The translations under genes were made by a program, and so were the position numbers. 64,000 bases of DNA, taken from the NCBI RefSeq assembly GCF_008932245.1, contig NZ_CP034909.1:1674001-1738000 (forward strand), read 5' to 3'. Below, piece after piece: positions 1 through 8,842 of the stretch (its first letter is position 1; every line of letters starts with the position of its first letter). The notes beneath the pieces were generated by a model that searched no databases, had not been told where the DNA came from, and saw only the letters and a program-made list of their open reading frames with translations. The stretch comes from Sinorhizobium alkalisoli. GTDB taxonomy: Bacteria > Pseudomonadota > Alphaproteobacteria > Rhizobiales > Rhizobiaceae.

Positions 1-639
1 GAGGTCTTGATCGAAGCGGGAGAGGATTTCCTTGCCGCGATAGATCAGCGTCGTTTCAACGCCGAGCCCGTGGAAGATATTGGCAAATTCGACTGCGATA
101 TAGCCGCCGCCGGCGATCAGGATCGATCTCGGGAGTTCGGGCAGGTCGAAGGCCTCGTTCGAGCTGATGCAGAGTTCGTGCCCCGGCAACGCCTCGTGGG
201 GAGTGGGATGTCCCCCGACGGCGATTACGATACGTTCCGCCGTAACCGTCTTGCCGCTTGCGCTCAGGCGCACCTCGTGAGGACCGACCAGTTCCGCCCG
301 TGTGTCGAAGATTTCCGCGCCGGCACCGGCGAGGCCCTTGCGATAGAGGCCCTCAAGGCGGGTGATTTCCTGCTCCTTGGCGGCGACCAGCGCCTTCCAG
401 TCGAAGCGTCGCTCCCCCACGGTCCAGCCGAAACCGGCCGCATCCTCGAAATGCTCCGAATACTGCGAAGCATAGACGTAGAGCTTCTTCGGCACGCAGC
501 CGCGGATGACGCAGGTGCCGCCATATCGAAACTCCTCCGCGATCGCCACCTTCTTGCCGAGCGAGGCCGCCAGTCTACCGCTTCTCACGCCGCCGGAGCC
601 GCCGCCAATCACGAAGAGGTCATAGTCGAAAGCGGTCAT
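1..639 (-). CDS. gor: Glutathione reductase, N-terminal part (runs off left edge)
   Basis: Reading leftward from ATG at 639, 213 codons are open to the window edge, so about the first half of the enzyme is present. It starts MTAFDYDLFVIGGGSGG, a GxGxxG FAD-binding fold, followed by the redox-active disulfide motif GTCVIRGCVPKK near residue 45, which is diagnostic for glutathione reductase among the class I flavoprotein disulfide reductases. A second dinucleotide-binding motif (IAGGGYIAVEF) lies near residue 180 and would bind NADPH. The enzyme regenerates GSH from GSSG in the cytoplasm. GAGGAG lies about 7 bases before the ATG and fixes the start. A RIME element sits upstream. The missing C-terminal half carries the dimer interface and catalytic His. 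Family assignment is firm. Confidence 0.95.
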   Translation of the reverse strand, partial: MTAFDYDLFVIGGGSGGVRSGRLAASLGKKVAIAEEFRYGGTCVIRGCVPKKLYVYASQYSEHFEDAAGFGWTVGERRFDWKALVAAKEQEITRLEGLYRKGLAGAGAEIFDTRAELVGPHEVRLSASGKTVTAERIVIAVGGHPTPHEALPGHELCISSNEAFDLPELPRSILIAGGGYIAVEFANIFHGLGVETTLIYRGKEILSRFDQDL

Positions 640-690
640 GGAAAGCTCCTCAAGCAACGAAAGATTGGATGAAGCCATCGGTCGTCGAAC

Positions 691-797
691 CTACAGCGCC
701 GCGCCTCTTATAAGGCGCGCAAAGGTCGCTGTAGCACTTTGAACTGCTGCATGTCCTTGTCCTTTAATCGAGGTCGATTAAAGGAGACATGCAGTAG
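691..797 (+). repeat. RIME-type intergenic mosaic element, full copy 1
   Basis: This copy has the two palindromes shared by the other copies. The left one runs CTACAGCG ... CGCTGTAG (691-734) with an inner stem GCGCCT/AGGCGC. The right one runs CTGCATG ... CATGCAG (747-794) around CCTTTAATCGA/TCGATTAAAGG. The inner stem differs from the GCGTCT/AGACGC of other copies on both arms, so pairing is kept. It lies between gor (minus strand) and the DUF2059 gene; the rest of 640-924 holds no gene. The RIME name is from memory of Sinorhizobium repeats. Confidence 0.8.
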
Positions 798-924
798 GCC
801 CCGGTAATGCGGCGGGCGACGGCAGTCACCTTTGCCCTGATATAGTATTGCGGTGCAAAAAAAGAAAAGCCCGGATCGCTCCGGGCTTCGTCGGATGATC
901 GAGCCAAGCGGCCTCTCGCCGCCT

Positions 925-1455
925 TTACTGGGCGGGCGCCTGTGCTGCGGGCAACGAACCGATCTTCTCGTCAAGCGATTTGGTCGCCTCGTTGGTGAGG
1001 TCCCGCGAAACGCCGGATGCCCAGATGTCGGCTGCTTTCAGCAGCTCGCGCGAAGCAATCGGGCCATCGTTCAAGAGCTTCTTGCCGGCGGGCGAGCTGT
1101 AGAAGGCGGTGATGGCGTTCAACTCGTCGATGGTGAAGGTCCTGGCGTAGATGGCCGCAGCCTCGCGCTCGAGATCCGTCCGGCGCGCAGCAAGTCCGAG
1201 GGCCTTCTCGTCGACCGTGGCGGTGATCAGTTCCTGATGGTTCGGCGACGCCTGGATCAGCGTGTTCTTCAGCCGCTCGGCCAGGTTGGGCAGGATGTTG
1301 TCGAAGCTGTTGGTCACGCCGAGCGCGGCAATCGTCGCGCGTGCCGCCGTGATCTGGTCCTCCGTCACGTCCTGCGCGTGTACGGCCGGAACCGATGCGG
1401 AAAGAAGAACGGCTGCGGTTGCGAATGCGCGGGCGAGACCTGCAATTTTGTTCAT
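925..1455 (-). CDS. DUF2059 family exported protein
   Basis: The product has 176 residues from ATG 1455. It begins with a signal peptide (MNKIAGLARAF, then a hydrophobic stretch ending in VPAVHA, about 27 residues), so the mature protein should be periplasmic. The body is helical and contains the DUF2059 pattern TFTIDELNAITAFYSSPAGKK, common in small Proteobacterial proteins of unknown function. ACAGGAG lies about 11 bases upstream. A longer frame reaching 1518 exists but would put 21 polar residues before the signal peptide, so the shorter start is preferred. It lies between gor and rpiA on the same strand, an arrangement I recall from Sinorhizobium. Function is unknown. Confidence 0.8.
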   Translation of the reverse strand: MNKIAGLARAFATAAVLLSASVPAVHAQDVTEDQITAARATIAALGVTNSFDNILPNLAERLKNTLIQASPNHQELITATVDEKALGLAARRTDLEREAAAIYARTFTIDELNAITAFYSSPAGKKLLNDGPIASRELLKAADIWASGVSRDLTNEATKSLDEKIGSLPAAQAPAQ

Positions 1456-1585
1456 TTTTATCCATGCTCCTGTGTTGGCGCACGCCGCCCCGGCCATTTG
1501 CCGCTGCCAGGCCCGCATGCGCGGAAATTCTTCACTCGTCGCCCGTCGCCGCCCCGCGGGCGCCCGACGGGCGCTGTAAACCCGC

Positions 1586-2281
1586 TCAGGCCGACGTCAG
1601 GATACGCGCCCCCGACGGGCCGGCGATGATCGCCAAGGTTGCAATTCCGATAAACAGCCCGTGTTCGACCACACCCGGAATGGCATTCAGCTCCGATGCC
1701 AGCGCCTCTGCATCAGGAATACGGCCAAATGATGCATCCAGGATGAGGTGTCCCCCATCGGTCATGAAAGGTCCGTCGCCCGAGGCCCGCACGACGACAT
1801 CACCCGTCAGACCCAACCGAGAGGCCACCCTCTCGATTGCAATCCGTGTCGCAACCTGCCCGAACGGATTGACCTCGATCGGCAGCTTGAAGGCGCCGAG
1901 CACGTCGACCACCTTCGATTCGTCGGCGATGACGATCATCCGCTCGGAAGCGCACGCGACGATCTTCTCGCGCAGCAGCGCCCCGCCGCCACCCTTGATC
2001 AGACGCAACTTCCTGTCGACTTCATCGGCACCGTCGACCGTCATGTCCAGTTCCGGCAATTCATCGAGCGACTTCAGCGGTACGCCGAGATCGAGGCAGA
2101 GCCGAGCCGTGCGTTCCGACGTCGGCACGCCCACGACGCGGAAACCGGCGGCGACCTTTTCGGCCAACAGCCGTACGAATTCCTCCGCGGTCGACCCGGT
2201 CCCGATCCCGAGCCGCATTCCGTCTTCTACATAGTCAAGCGCCGCTTCGGCGGCCTTGATCTTCATCTGGCGGGCGTCCAT
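1586..2281 (-). CDS. rpiA: Ribose-5-phosphate isomerase A
   Basis: The product has 231 residues, the usual RpiA length. It interconverts ribose 5-phosphate and ribulose 5-phosphate in the non-oxidative pentose phosphate pathway. Visible hallmarks in order are [11 protein letters not shown] (phosphate loop), DGADEVD (active site), [11 protein letters not shown] (with the catalytic Glu region) and a C-terminal GLFIG segment. The start at 2281 follows AGAGGAG with about 7 bases spacing; an upstream in-frame extension to 2605 has no family similarity and crosses a RIME remnant. The neighbour gph (phosphoglycolate phosphatase) is divergent. Confidence 0.96.
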   Translation of the reverse strand: MDARQMKIKAAEAALDYVEDGMRLGIGTGSTAEEFVRLLAEKVAAGFRVVGVPTSERTARLCLDLGVPLKSLDELPELDMTVDGADEVDRKLRLIKGGGGALLREKIVACASERMIVIADESKVVDVLGAFKLPIEVNPFGQVATRIAIERVASRLGLTGDVVVRASGDGPFMTDGGHLILDASFGRIPDAEALASELNAIPGVVEHGLFIGIATLAIIAGPSGARILTSA

Positions 2282-2422
2282 GCGCCATTCGCTCCTCTGA
2301 TGCCAGAACGGTAGTGTGACCAACCGCCCCGTCCAAATTCCGCCCAGACACTTACACGCCCGTCGCGGCAAACAAAAGCCAAAATGCGCGGCTTGCCCTG
2401 GATTCCGGCTGCGTTGCCGACG

Positions 2423-2482
2423 TACAGCGCCGCGCGTCATTTCAGACGCGCAAAGGTCGCTGCAACTCTTTGAATCTGCGCA
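2423..2482 (+). repeat. RIME-type element, left half only
   Basis: The left palindrome TACAGCGCCGCGCGTC ... GACGCGCAAAGGTCGCTG is intact, and a degraded linker (CTCTTTGAATCTGCGCAT) follows, after which the right palindrome is missing. It lies between divergent rpiA and gph. The remaining bases of 2282-2595 show no gene; they must hold the promoters of both flanking genes, but I cannot place a convincing -35/-10 pair. Confidence 0.7.
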
Positions 2483-2595
2483 TCGCGCTTTCCGAAATCG
2501 GGTACGATTCTCTGGCCGATGCGCTGTGTCTCCGTTGCATTCCGGCGGGACTTCGCCTACGCGAATGGACAGGATATTGCAGAACGAGGCTTCCC

Positions 2596-3276
2596 TTGTC
2601 CCCACCTCTTGTCGTTTTCGATCTCGATGGCACGCTCGTGGATACCGCGCCGGACCTCGTCGCCAGCCTCAACCATGTGGTCACGCAAGCAGGCATCCAA
2701 CCGGTTACCTATGCTGACCTCACTCATCTCGTGGGTCACGGCGCCCGCGCCATGATCGAGCGAGCCTTCGCGCTTCGCGGCAGGGCGCTCGGCGAAGAGG
2801 ACCTCGCCTCGCAGATGAAGGCCTTCGTTGAGTTCTATCACGGCTCGATGCCCGGCGAATCCCTGCCCTACCCGGGCCTCGTGGAGGCGCTCGATCGGCT
2901 GCAAGACGCCGGCCTGAAGCTTGCCGTCTGCACCAATAAGCCGGAAATGCTGGCGAAACGTCTGCTCGACGGCCTTGGCCTCGTCGACCGCTTTGCAGCG
3001 ATCGCCGGTGGCGACACGTTCTCAATGCGCAAGCCGCACGCCGAACACCTGCTTTCGACCGTCGCCAATGCCGGAGCCAGCGCCGAGCGGGCCGTCATGG
3101 TCGGCGACAGCCTCAACGATATCCTGGTCGCCCGCAACGCGGCCGTGCCGTCGATCGCCGTACCATTTGGCTACTCCGACGTGCCGATCGAACGCCTGTC
3201 GCCCGACCGCATCATCCAGCATTTCGACGAACTGACGCCCGAGCTCGTCAAGACGATGCTCGAACGCAGAAAGTAA
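2596..3276 (+). CDS. gph: Phosphoglycolate phosphatase (HAD superfamily)
   Basis: The product is 226 residues starting from a TTG at 2596, preceded by AACGAGG six bases upstream; the frame extends back to 2470 but that part runs through a RIME remnant. HAD motif I is [16 protein letters not shown], with nucleophile Asp9 and Asp11. Motif II is [14 protein letters not shown], and motif III/IV is [10 protein letters not shown] ... [15 protein letters not shown]. The cap insertion between motifs I and II marks the Gph subfamily, which removes phosphate from 2-phosphoglycolate formed in DNA 3'-end repair or by RuBisCO oxygenation. Specificity within the Gph/PGP group cannot be settled by sequence alone. 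Confidence 0.88.
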   Translation: MSPPLVVFDLDGTLVDTAPDLVASLNHVVTQAGIQPVTYADLTHLVGHGARAMIERAFALRGRALGEEDLASQMKAFVEFYHGSMPGESLPYPGLVEALDRLQDAGLKLAVCTNKPEMLAKRLLDGLGLVDRFAAIAGGDTFSMRKPHAEHLLSTVANAGASAERAVMVGDSLNDILVARNAAVPSIAVPFGYSDVPIERLSPDRIIQHFDELTPELVKTMLERRK

Positions 3277-3361
3277 ACCGGCCTCCGGCGATCAGCGGAC
3301 CTCATCCCGCTCAACCCACGTGGGAGCCCCGCTCGGGGGCCTCCACGCTTGTCCGAGCCCG

Positions 3362-5251
3362 TCACCCCTCGGCGTGCCGCGCCTTGCGCGTCGCCTCAAA
3401 AGCCCGGTTCATGTACATGTCGCGGTCGTAGACGTCGTTGAAGTATTCGACCTTGCCATCCTTGTTCGGCCACGCCGTGAAATAGGAGACATAGACCGGG
3501 ATGGTCCTCGGAACCGGCAGCGCCTTGTTGCGTCCGCTGGCGATTTCGCTCGCGACCTCCTCCATGCTGACGCCGAGGACGGCGGCCGCCATGCGGCGCG
3601 GCTCCGAGAGGCGCACGCAACCATGACTTAGCGCCCGCTGGTCGCGCTTGAAGAAGCTCTTCGAGGGTGTGTCATGCATGTAGATCGCATGCGAGTTCGG
3701 GAAGAGAATCTTGAGTTCGCCAAGCGCGTTGTCGCTGCTCGGCGGCTGGCGGACCGAAACCGAGGCCGTCGAGCCGTACCAGTTCACGGCCGAGGACGAC
3801 ACGGTGCGGCCGCCAATCTCGACTTGGTAGCCCATGCGATCGAGATAGCCGGGATCATTTCTGAGCTTAGGCAGCATCTCGTTCACGATGATCGACTGCG
3901 GCACGCCCCAATAGGGATTCACCTCGACGGTCTCGATCTTGTCCTGGAAGAAGTAGGTCTGGTTCGCCTTGGAGCCGACGACCACCCGCATGGAGAACTG
4001 CTCCGTGCCGCCTTCGGTGTAATAGGCCATGAAAGCCGGCTGATTGATGAAGACATAGCGATCGCCGAGCCCGTCCGGCAGCCAGCGCGCCTGTTCCATT
4101 GCGATCTCGAGTTTGTCGATCTTGGTCGCCGCCGTCTCGCCGCCGGTCAGGGCGCGAATCGATGCCTGGCCGACGATGCCGTCCGGCTTCAGCCCGCTTT
4201 CCTTCTGGAAAGCCTCCACGAGCGAAACCAGCTCAGGCGTGTATTCCGGCGCGCCCTGGTAGCCCGCGAGCACCACGGCATGCTCCGCCTTCAGCGTCTC
4301 CGACGCCTTCAGCCTTATGCCCGCCACGATGTTGGCGAGCTCCGGATTGCTGTCGCCAGGCTTCAGCAGCGTCCCCGGCGCGATCTCGACGCGCGGGGCT
4401 GCATCCGTTTGGGCGCGCAGCCTTTCGAGTTCCTGCTTCAGCGCCAGGAACTGCGGGCTCTTCGGATTCTGCTCCTCGATCAGCGCCGCCACGTCGCTCG
4501 TCATTGCCAGCTGTTCGAGAAAGCCGGCAAGATCGACCGTCTTGCGCTTGAAATCGTGATAGCCGGAAATCCTGTTCGGATCGATTCGGCCGCGCACCGT
4601 ATCCTGGACATAGGTGAGCACCGCAGCGGACATGGCGATTTCGAAGCGCACCAGATTCTTTTCGCGCGCGATCATGTCACCGCCATCGAACGCGTCGGTA
4701 GGGACCGTCACCGCATAATCGGCGGGATCGAGGCCGACCTTGGCGGCCTCCTTCAGCACAGCGAGCGCTGCTTTCGCCCGAGAATTGACGCCACTGCCGG
4801 CGATCCAGAGAAAATCCTGCCGTCCGCCATAGAAGCTCTCAATCGCCTTCGCCACCCCGGCCTGCGCACTGACGTCGACTTCCGGCAAAAACCGACGCGC
4901 ATTCGCAAGCGGCACCCGCAGCATCGGCGGCAGCCCATAGCTCCCGACGGAGCCGGTCACGACCGGATCCACCAGCCGATCCGTCGCAACTCTGCGCAAA
5001 GGCTCTGCCTTGTAGGTATAGTAGCGAGGGCCGGAGATCTTCGGCGGCGCCACTGCCCTCTGCTCCTGCTGCAGCATCGTACCGAAGCCAGGCATCGGCT
5101 GGCGAGGCTGGACCTGCTCGGGTGCAGCGCGTTTCTGGCCGCCGCGGATGAAATCCATCAGGGTGATTGCCGACGCGGGTCGGACATCCATGGTGGCGAT
5201 TGCACAGCCACTCATGAGCGCAACTATCGCTGTCGATTTGAAAATGTTCAT
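3362..5251 (-). CDS. L,D-transpeptidase (YkuD domain) with peptidoglycan-binding domain
   Basis: The protein has 629 residues from ATG 5251, resembling the large YcbB/LdtD type that makes 3-3 (DAP-DAP) peptidoglycan crosslinks. An N-terminal export signal (MNIFKSTAIVALMSGC...) ends either as a lipobox-like SGC or at RPASA. A PG_binding_1 repeat (LVEAFQKESGLKPDGIVGQ) lies mid-protein and the YkuD catalytic domain is C-terminal, with HDTPSKSFF and SHGCVRLSEP; the nucleophile is Cys545 with His543. The order (large N-terminal region, PG-binding motif, YkuD) is that of the YcbB family. Rhizobia have highly 3-3 crosslinked walls and many such paralogues, so no gene symbol is given. A longer upstream frame to 5431 lacks support. 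Confidence 0.92.
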   Translation of the reverse strand: MNIFKSTAIVALMSGCAIATMDVRPASAITLMDFIRGGQKRAAPEQVQPRQPMPGFGTMLQQEQRAVAPPKISGPRYYTYKAEPLRRVATDRLVDPVVTGSVGSYGLPPMLRVPLANARRFLPEVDVSAQAGVAKAIESFYGGRQDFLWIAGSGVNSRAKAALAVLKEAAKVGLDPADYAVTVPTDAFDGGDMIAREKNLVRFEIAMSAAVLTYVQDTVRGRIDPNRISGYHDFKRKTVDLAGFLEQLAMTSDVAALIEEQNPKSPQFLALKQELERLRAQTDAAPRVEIAPGTLLKPGDSNPELANIVAGIRLKASETLKAEHAVVLAGYQGAPEYTPELVSLVEAFQKESGLKPDGIVGQASIRALTGGETAATKIDKLEIAMEQARWLPDGLGDRYVFINQPAFMAYYTEGGTEQFSMRVVVGSKANQTYFFQDKIETVEVNPYWGVPQSIIVNEMLPKLRNDPGYLDRMGYQVEIGGRTVSSSAVNWYGSTASVSVRQPPSSDNALGELKILFPNSHAIYMHDTPSKSFFKRDQRALSHGCVRLSEPRRMAAAVLGVSMEEVASEIASGRNKALPVPRTIPVYVSYFTAWPNKDGKVEYFNDVYDRDMYMNRAFEATRKARHAEG

Positions 5252-5870
5252 AAGAATAGAAGTCCCCGTATCGCGTTGCCGCCGAACTCGGCCGCTGCCA
5301 GATTCTCGCCACGCCCTCGTGCCCGAAGACTTATAGAAAAGGATGGTGAATGAAAAGGAAACGGCCCTCGCCCAAACGACCGGAGATCTGACAGCGCCCG
5401 TTCTGAAACAGCTCATCCAAGACTCGCGCAAATCGAAGCAAACATCTGTTTTTCTGCGAATATATAACCATCCTCTACTTTCGATTGTTCCCGTTGGAAC
5501 AAAGCGTTACCCGAGGAAGACGCCGATTGTGGCTGAAAGGACACAGGAGCGGTTGCGCAGAAGCGGGACTGCGCGGCGGCACGAGGCGAACCCTCGGAGC
5601 CGATGCCGCATCGCAGCAATTCAAACGATTGTAGGACTTTGCGAGCCCATGCCGGCCCTTTACAAGCCGCCGATGCCGGGGCAGAGAAATGCCCGGCATA
5701 TAGCGGCGCGCGTCCTACCGGACGCAGCATGTCGCCGTAGCAGTTTGAATTGCTGCATGTCTTCTCCTGGATCGGCTCCGGCTCAGGTGGCGTGCAGCGC
5801 GGGAGGACCACCGGCTCAGACCGGATTCTCGCCCGGCTTGATGAACCGCAGGACGAAGGCAGGTATCACA
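5252..5870. other. Intergenic region between the L,D-transpeptidase gene and fumC
   Basis: This is a 619-base gap between divergent genes. The fumC frame stays open back to 5343, but that extension has no recognisable protein character. A perfect 7-base inverted repeat TTGTTCC-cgtt-GGAACAA lies at 5485-5502 next to an AT-rich stretch (tatataacc) and could be an operator. A degraded RIME copy occupies 5698-5770. I see no further gene. Confidence 0.5.
5698..5770 (+). repeat. RIME-type element, degraded
   Basis: The segment matches the RIME layout: GCGCGCGTCC ... GGACGC, then GTCGCCGTAGCAGTTTGAAT and TTGCTGCATGTCTTCTCC. The right palindrome is cut after its first arm. It sits about 100 bases upstream of the fumC start. 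Confidence 0.6.
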
Positions 5871-7262
5871 ATGACATCCATGCGCACGGAAACAGATACG
5901 TTCGGCCCCATCGAAGTGGCGAGCGACCGCTACTGGGGCGCCCAGGCCCAGCGCTCGCTCGGCAACTTCAAGATCGGTTGGGAAAAGCAGCCGCTTTCCG
6001 TCGTCCGGGCGCTCGGCATCGTCAAGCAGGCGGCGGCGCGTGCCAACATGGCGCTCGGCCGGCTCGACCCGACGGTCGGCGCTGCCATCGTCGAGGCGGC
6101 GCAGGAGGTGGTCGACGGGAAGCTCAACGATCACTTCCCGCTCGTCGTCTGGCAGACCGGCTCGGGCACCCAATCCAACATGAACGCCAACGAGGTAATC
6201 TCGAACCGGGCCATCGAGCTGCTCGGCGGCGTCATGGGCTCGAAGAAGCCGGTGCATCCGAACGACCACGTCAATATGAGCCAGTCTTCGAACGACACCT
6301 ATCCGACGGCCATGCACATCGCGTGCGCCGAGCGCGTGATCCATGACCTGCTGCCGGCTCTCAAGCACCTGCACAAGGCGCTCGAAGAGAAGGTCAAGGC
6401 CTTCGGCCATATCATCAAGATCGGCCGCACGCATACGCAGGACGCGACGCCGCTGACCCTCGGCCAGGAATTCTCCGGCTATGCGGCCCAGGTCGCCTCC
6501 TCGATCAAGCGGATCGAAATGACGTTGCCGGGCCTTTGCGAACTCGCCCAGGGCGGTACCGCCGTCGGCACCGGCCTCAATGCTCCGGTGGGCTTCGCCG
6601 AGAAAGTGGCCGAAGAGATTGCCGCAATCACCGGCATCGCCTTCACCTCCGCGCCGAACAAGTTCGAGGCGCTGGCCGCGCATGATTCGATGGTCTTCAG
6701 CCACGGCGCGATCAATGCGACCGCCGCCGCGCTCTTCAAGATCGCCAACGACATCCGCTTTCTCGGCTCCGGCCCCCGCTCCGGCCTCGGCGAACTGGCG
6801 CTGCCGGAAAACGAGCCCGGCTCGTCGATCATGCCGGGCAAGGTCAACCCGACCCAGTGCGAGGCGCTGACGCAGGTCTGCGCCCAGGTGTTCGGCAACC
6901 ACGCCGCCCTTACCTTCGCAGGCAGCCAGGGCCATTTCGAGCTCAACGTCTACAATCCGATGATGGCCTATAACTTCCTGCAGTCGGTGCAACTGCTCGC
7001 CGACGCCGCCATCTCCTTCACCGACAATTGCGTCGTCGGGATCGAAGCGCGCGAGGACAACATTAAGGCGGCCCTCGACCGCTCACTGATGCTGGTCACC
7101 GCCCTGGCGCCTAAGATCGGTTACGACAACGCCGCCAAGATCGCCAAGACGGCACATAAGAACGGTACGACGCTGCGCGAGGAGGCCGTAGGCGGCGGCT
7201 ATGTCACGAATGAGGAATTCGATGAGATCGTCCGTCCCGAAACGATGATCGGCCCCGCCTGA
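5871..7262 (+). CDS. fumC: Fumarate hydratase class II
   Basis: The product has 463 residues, exactly the usual class II fumarase length. It hydrates fumarate to L-malate in the TCA cycle without an iron-sulfur cluster. The lyase signature [11 protein letters not shown] is present, as are the active-site segments [26 protein letters not shown] (B-site) and [17 protein letters not shown] with the catalytic His. ATG 5871 follows AGGCAGG; ATG 5880 (MRTETDTF) is a possible alternative start. A GC-rich hairpin follows the stop. Confidence 0.97.
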   Translation: MTSMRTETDTFGPIEVASDRYWGAQAQRSLGNFKIGWEKQPLSVVRALGIVKQAAARANMALGRLDPTVGAAIVEAAQEVVDGKLNDHFPLVVWQTGSGTQSNMNANEVISNRAIELLGGVMGSKKPVHPNDHVNMSQSSNDTYPTAMHIACAERVIHDLLPALKHLHKALEEKVKAFGHIIKIGRTHTQDATPLTLGQEFSGYAAQVASSIKRIEMTLPGLCELAQGGTAVGTGLNAPVGFAEKVAEEIAAITGIAFTSAPNKFEALAAHDSMVFSHGAINATAAALFKIANDIRFLGSGPRSGLGELALPENEPGSSIMPGKVNPTQCEALTQVCAQVFGNHAALTFAGSQGHFELNVYNPMMAYNFLQSVQLLADAAISFTDNCVVGIEAREDNIKAALDRSLMLVTALAPKIGYDNAAKIAKTAHKNGTTLREEAVGGGYVTNEEFDEIVRPETMIGPA

Positions 7263-7275
7263 AAGGATGAATGGA

Positions 7276-7298
7276 CCGCGGCGCTGCAGGCGCCGCGG
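7276..7298 (+). terminator. Hairpin after fumC, possible terminator
   Basis: A 9-base perfect stem, CCGCGGCGC / GCGCCGCGG, with loop TGCAG sits 13 bases after the fumC stop. It is followed by CTTCTCC rather than a clean T-run, so intrinsic termination would be weak. Confidence 0.5.
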
Positions 7299-7405
7299 CT
7301 TCTCCGGCCTGCTCACCCCATGCCGGGCAAAACCGTTGAGCTTCTGAAATTGTTCAATTTGTATTTGTGCGAACAAGCAATTGTTAAGACTCCGACAATC
7401 TTTTG

Positions 7406-7448
7406 CCCCTAAAAAATAATGATCAATTAGAGCCTATTATTTTAGGGG
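7406..7448 (+). promoter_or_regulatory. Hairpin covering the ribosome binding site of the GGDEF gene
   Basis: CCCCTAAAA (7406-7414) plus TAAT (7417-7420) pair with ATTATTTTAGGGG (7436-7448), with a two-A bulge and a 15-base loop. The 3' arm contains AGGGGG (7444-7449), the Shine-Dalgarno sequence 8 bases before ATG 7458. In the folded mRNA the ribosome binding site would be paired. The AU-rich upper stem suggests a switch that opens by heat, ligand, protein or antisense RNA; which of these is unknown. Confidence 0.5.
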
Positions 7449-7457
7449 GCATGCAAG

Positions 7458-8528
7458 ATGCATACGGCAACCTCAAACAGGACGCCGACGCCCGATATTG
7501 CCGCGCAGATCTCCCACGCCATGCGCATGATGGGGGTAGCGCCGATACCGCGCAATTACGAGCTATATTACGAGGCTTATCTCGGCTCGGACCCGCAGCT
7601 TTCCAAGGAACTCGCAGCACTCGGAAGCCGCGCGACGCAGGAGGAACTCGACGCGATCGGAGCCCGGCACTTCAGCCACATCCACCACTCGCGCGGCATC
7701 GAGCGCGCCCACAGCACGATGGTGGCCAAGCTTTCCGAGCTTCTCAACCTCCTCAAGGACGAGCAATACGCGCTCGAGAGCTACAACAAGGTTCTCGATG
7801 AAGCCTATCTCAACATGACGAACAAAAGCGCGGCGAGCGTCGACATCCTGCGTCACGCGATCGGCATCCTCAGCGAGGCGACCGCGGACACCATGAACCA
7901 GGGAAAGGAGCGCGTGCAGAGTGTCGTCCAGAAATCGGTGGAGATGGAGGCGATCCGCCAGGAGCTCGACGAATACAAGCGCATCGCCAACACCGATTCA
8001 CTGACGCGGCTCGCCAATCGGCGCGCCTTCGACGAAAACCTCGCCGCGATTTACAACAGCGAGCACCTGCGCAACTTCACCGGCCTGCTGCTCGCCGACA
8101 TCGACCATTTCAAGAAAATAAACGACAGTTTCGGCCATCCCGTCGGCGACAAGATCCTTGCGACCGTGGCAAACGTCATCCGCGCCAACCTCCGCCGGGA
8201 AGCCTTCGTCGCTCGCACGGGCGGCGAGGAATTCGCGATCATCCTGCGCGACAGCACCCAGGAAGAATGCCTCCAGGCAGCGGACCGGATCCGCACCGTT
8301 CTCTCGAGCGCGCCCTTCAAGAACACCAAGACCGGCGTCAGTTACGGCGCCGTCACCCTCTCCGTCGGAGTCTGCATGGCGACCGCCGCCGACGATCCGG
8401 TCGAGCTCTATAACAAGGCCGACATCGCCCTCTACGCCGCGAAGAATGCCGGCCGCAACCGCACGGTGCTCTTTGAGGAAGGCATGCGCAAGGACGCCGG
8501 CCGCAACTGGCTGATCTATCGACGGTAG
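7458..8528 (+). CDS. GGDEF domain protein, probable diguanylate cyclase
   Basis: The product has 356 residues and no signal peptide or membrane segment. Residues 1-170 are a helical N-terminal region of unknown type. The GGDEF domain follows, starting at DSLTRLANRRAFDEN and with active-site GGEEF at 255-259 and LLADIDHFKKINDSFGH upstream. This should make cyclic di-GMP from two GTP. The I-site that normally reads RxxD five residues before GGEEF reads RREA here, so product inhibition is probably lost. There is no EAL domain. AGGGGG precedes the ATG inside a hairpin. Specific role unknown. Confidence 0.88.
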   Translation: MHTATSNRTPTPDIAAQISHAMRMMGVAPIPRNYELYYEAYLGSDPQLSKELAALGSRATQEELDAIGARHFSHIHHSRGIERAHSTMVAKLSELLNLLKDEQYALESYNKVLDEAYLNMTNKSAASVDILRHAIGILSEATADTMNQGKERVQSVVQKSVEMEAIRQELDEYKRIANTDSLTRLANRRAFDENLAAIYNSEHLRNFTGLLLADIDHFKKINDSFGHPVGDKILATVANVIRANLRREAFVARTGGEEFAIILRDSTQEECLQAADRIRTVLSSAPFKNTKTGVSYGAVTLSVGVCMATAADDPVELYNKADIALYAAKNAGRNRTVLFEEGMRKDAGRNWLIYRR

Positions 8529-8710
8529 CCCTTCAAGCCCAATGGCGGGCTCGGCAAGCAATTCCGCGGACGCGACCCAACCTCGGCCCCATTGCGGCGA
8601 ATCGACCAATGACCTGCTTCGAACGGCTCTGTAGAGGGCTGCCGAAGCACGGCGAACGCCCGCGCCGCTTCCAACCGAAGCCGGAATCCCCTGGAACACC
8701 GTGCATCTTC

Positions 8711-8796
8711 GCAGACACGCAAAGATCGTGTTAGCCTTTGAACTGCTACACGTATTTGTCCTTGAATCGAGGGCGATCGACATCGACATGCGGTAG
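8711..8796 (+). repeat. RIME-type element, degenerate
   Basis: GACACGCAAAGATCGTGTTA, then GCCTTTGAACTGCTACACGTA and CCTTGAATCGAGGGCGATCG ... GACATGCGGTAG follow the order of the full copies with many substitutions. It lies in the 314-base gap (8529-8842) between the GGDEF gene and the beta-lactamase gene; nothing else is seen in that gap. Confidence 0.6.
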
Positions 8797-8842
8797 GATT
8801 CTGCGACTGCAATCCTGACGTGCGTGAGGAGACATATCCCCC

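Noticed and set aside
3674..5353. 559-codon plus-strand ORF.
   Set aside because: It is opposite the L,D-transpeptidase gene, rich in Arg/His as expected for a high-GC shadow frame.
5343..5870. N-terminal extension of fumC.
   Set aside because: FumC is complete from 5871 with usual length; the upstream frame crosses a RIME fragment and has no family similarity.
7276..7298. Hairpin after fumC as a riboswitch for the GGDEF gene.
   Set aside because: It is a simple GC hairpin close to the fumC stop, far from the GGDEF ribosome binding site, so terminator is simpler.
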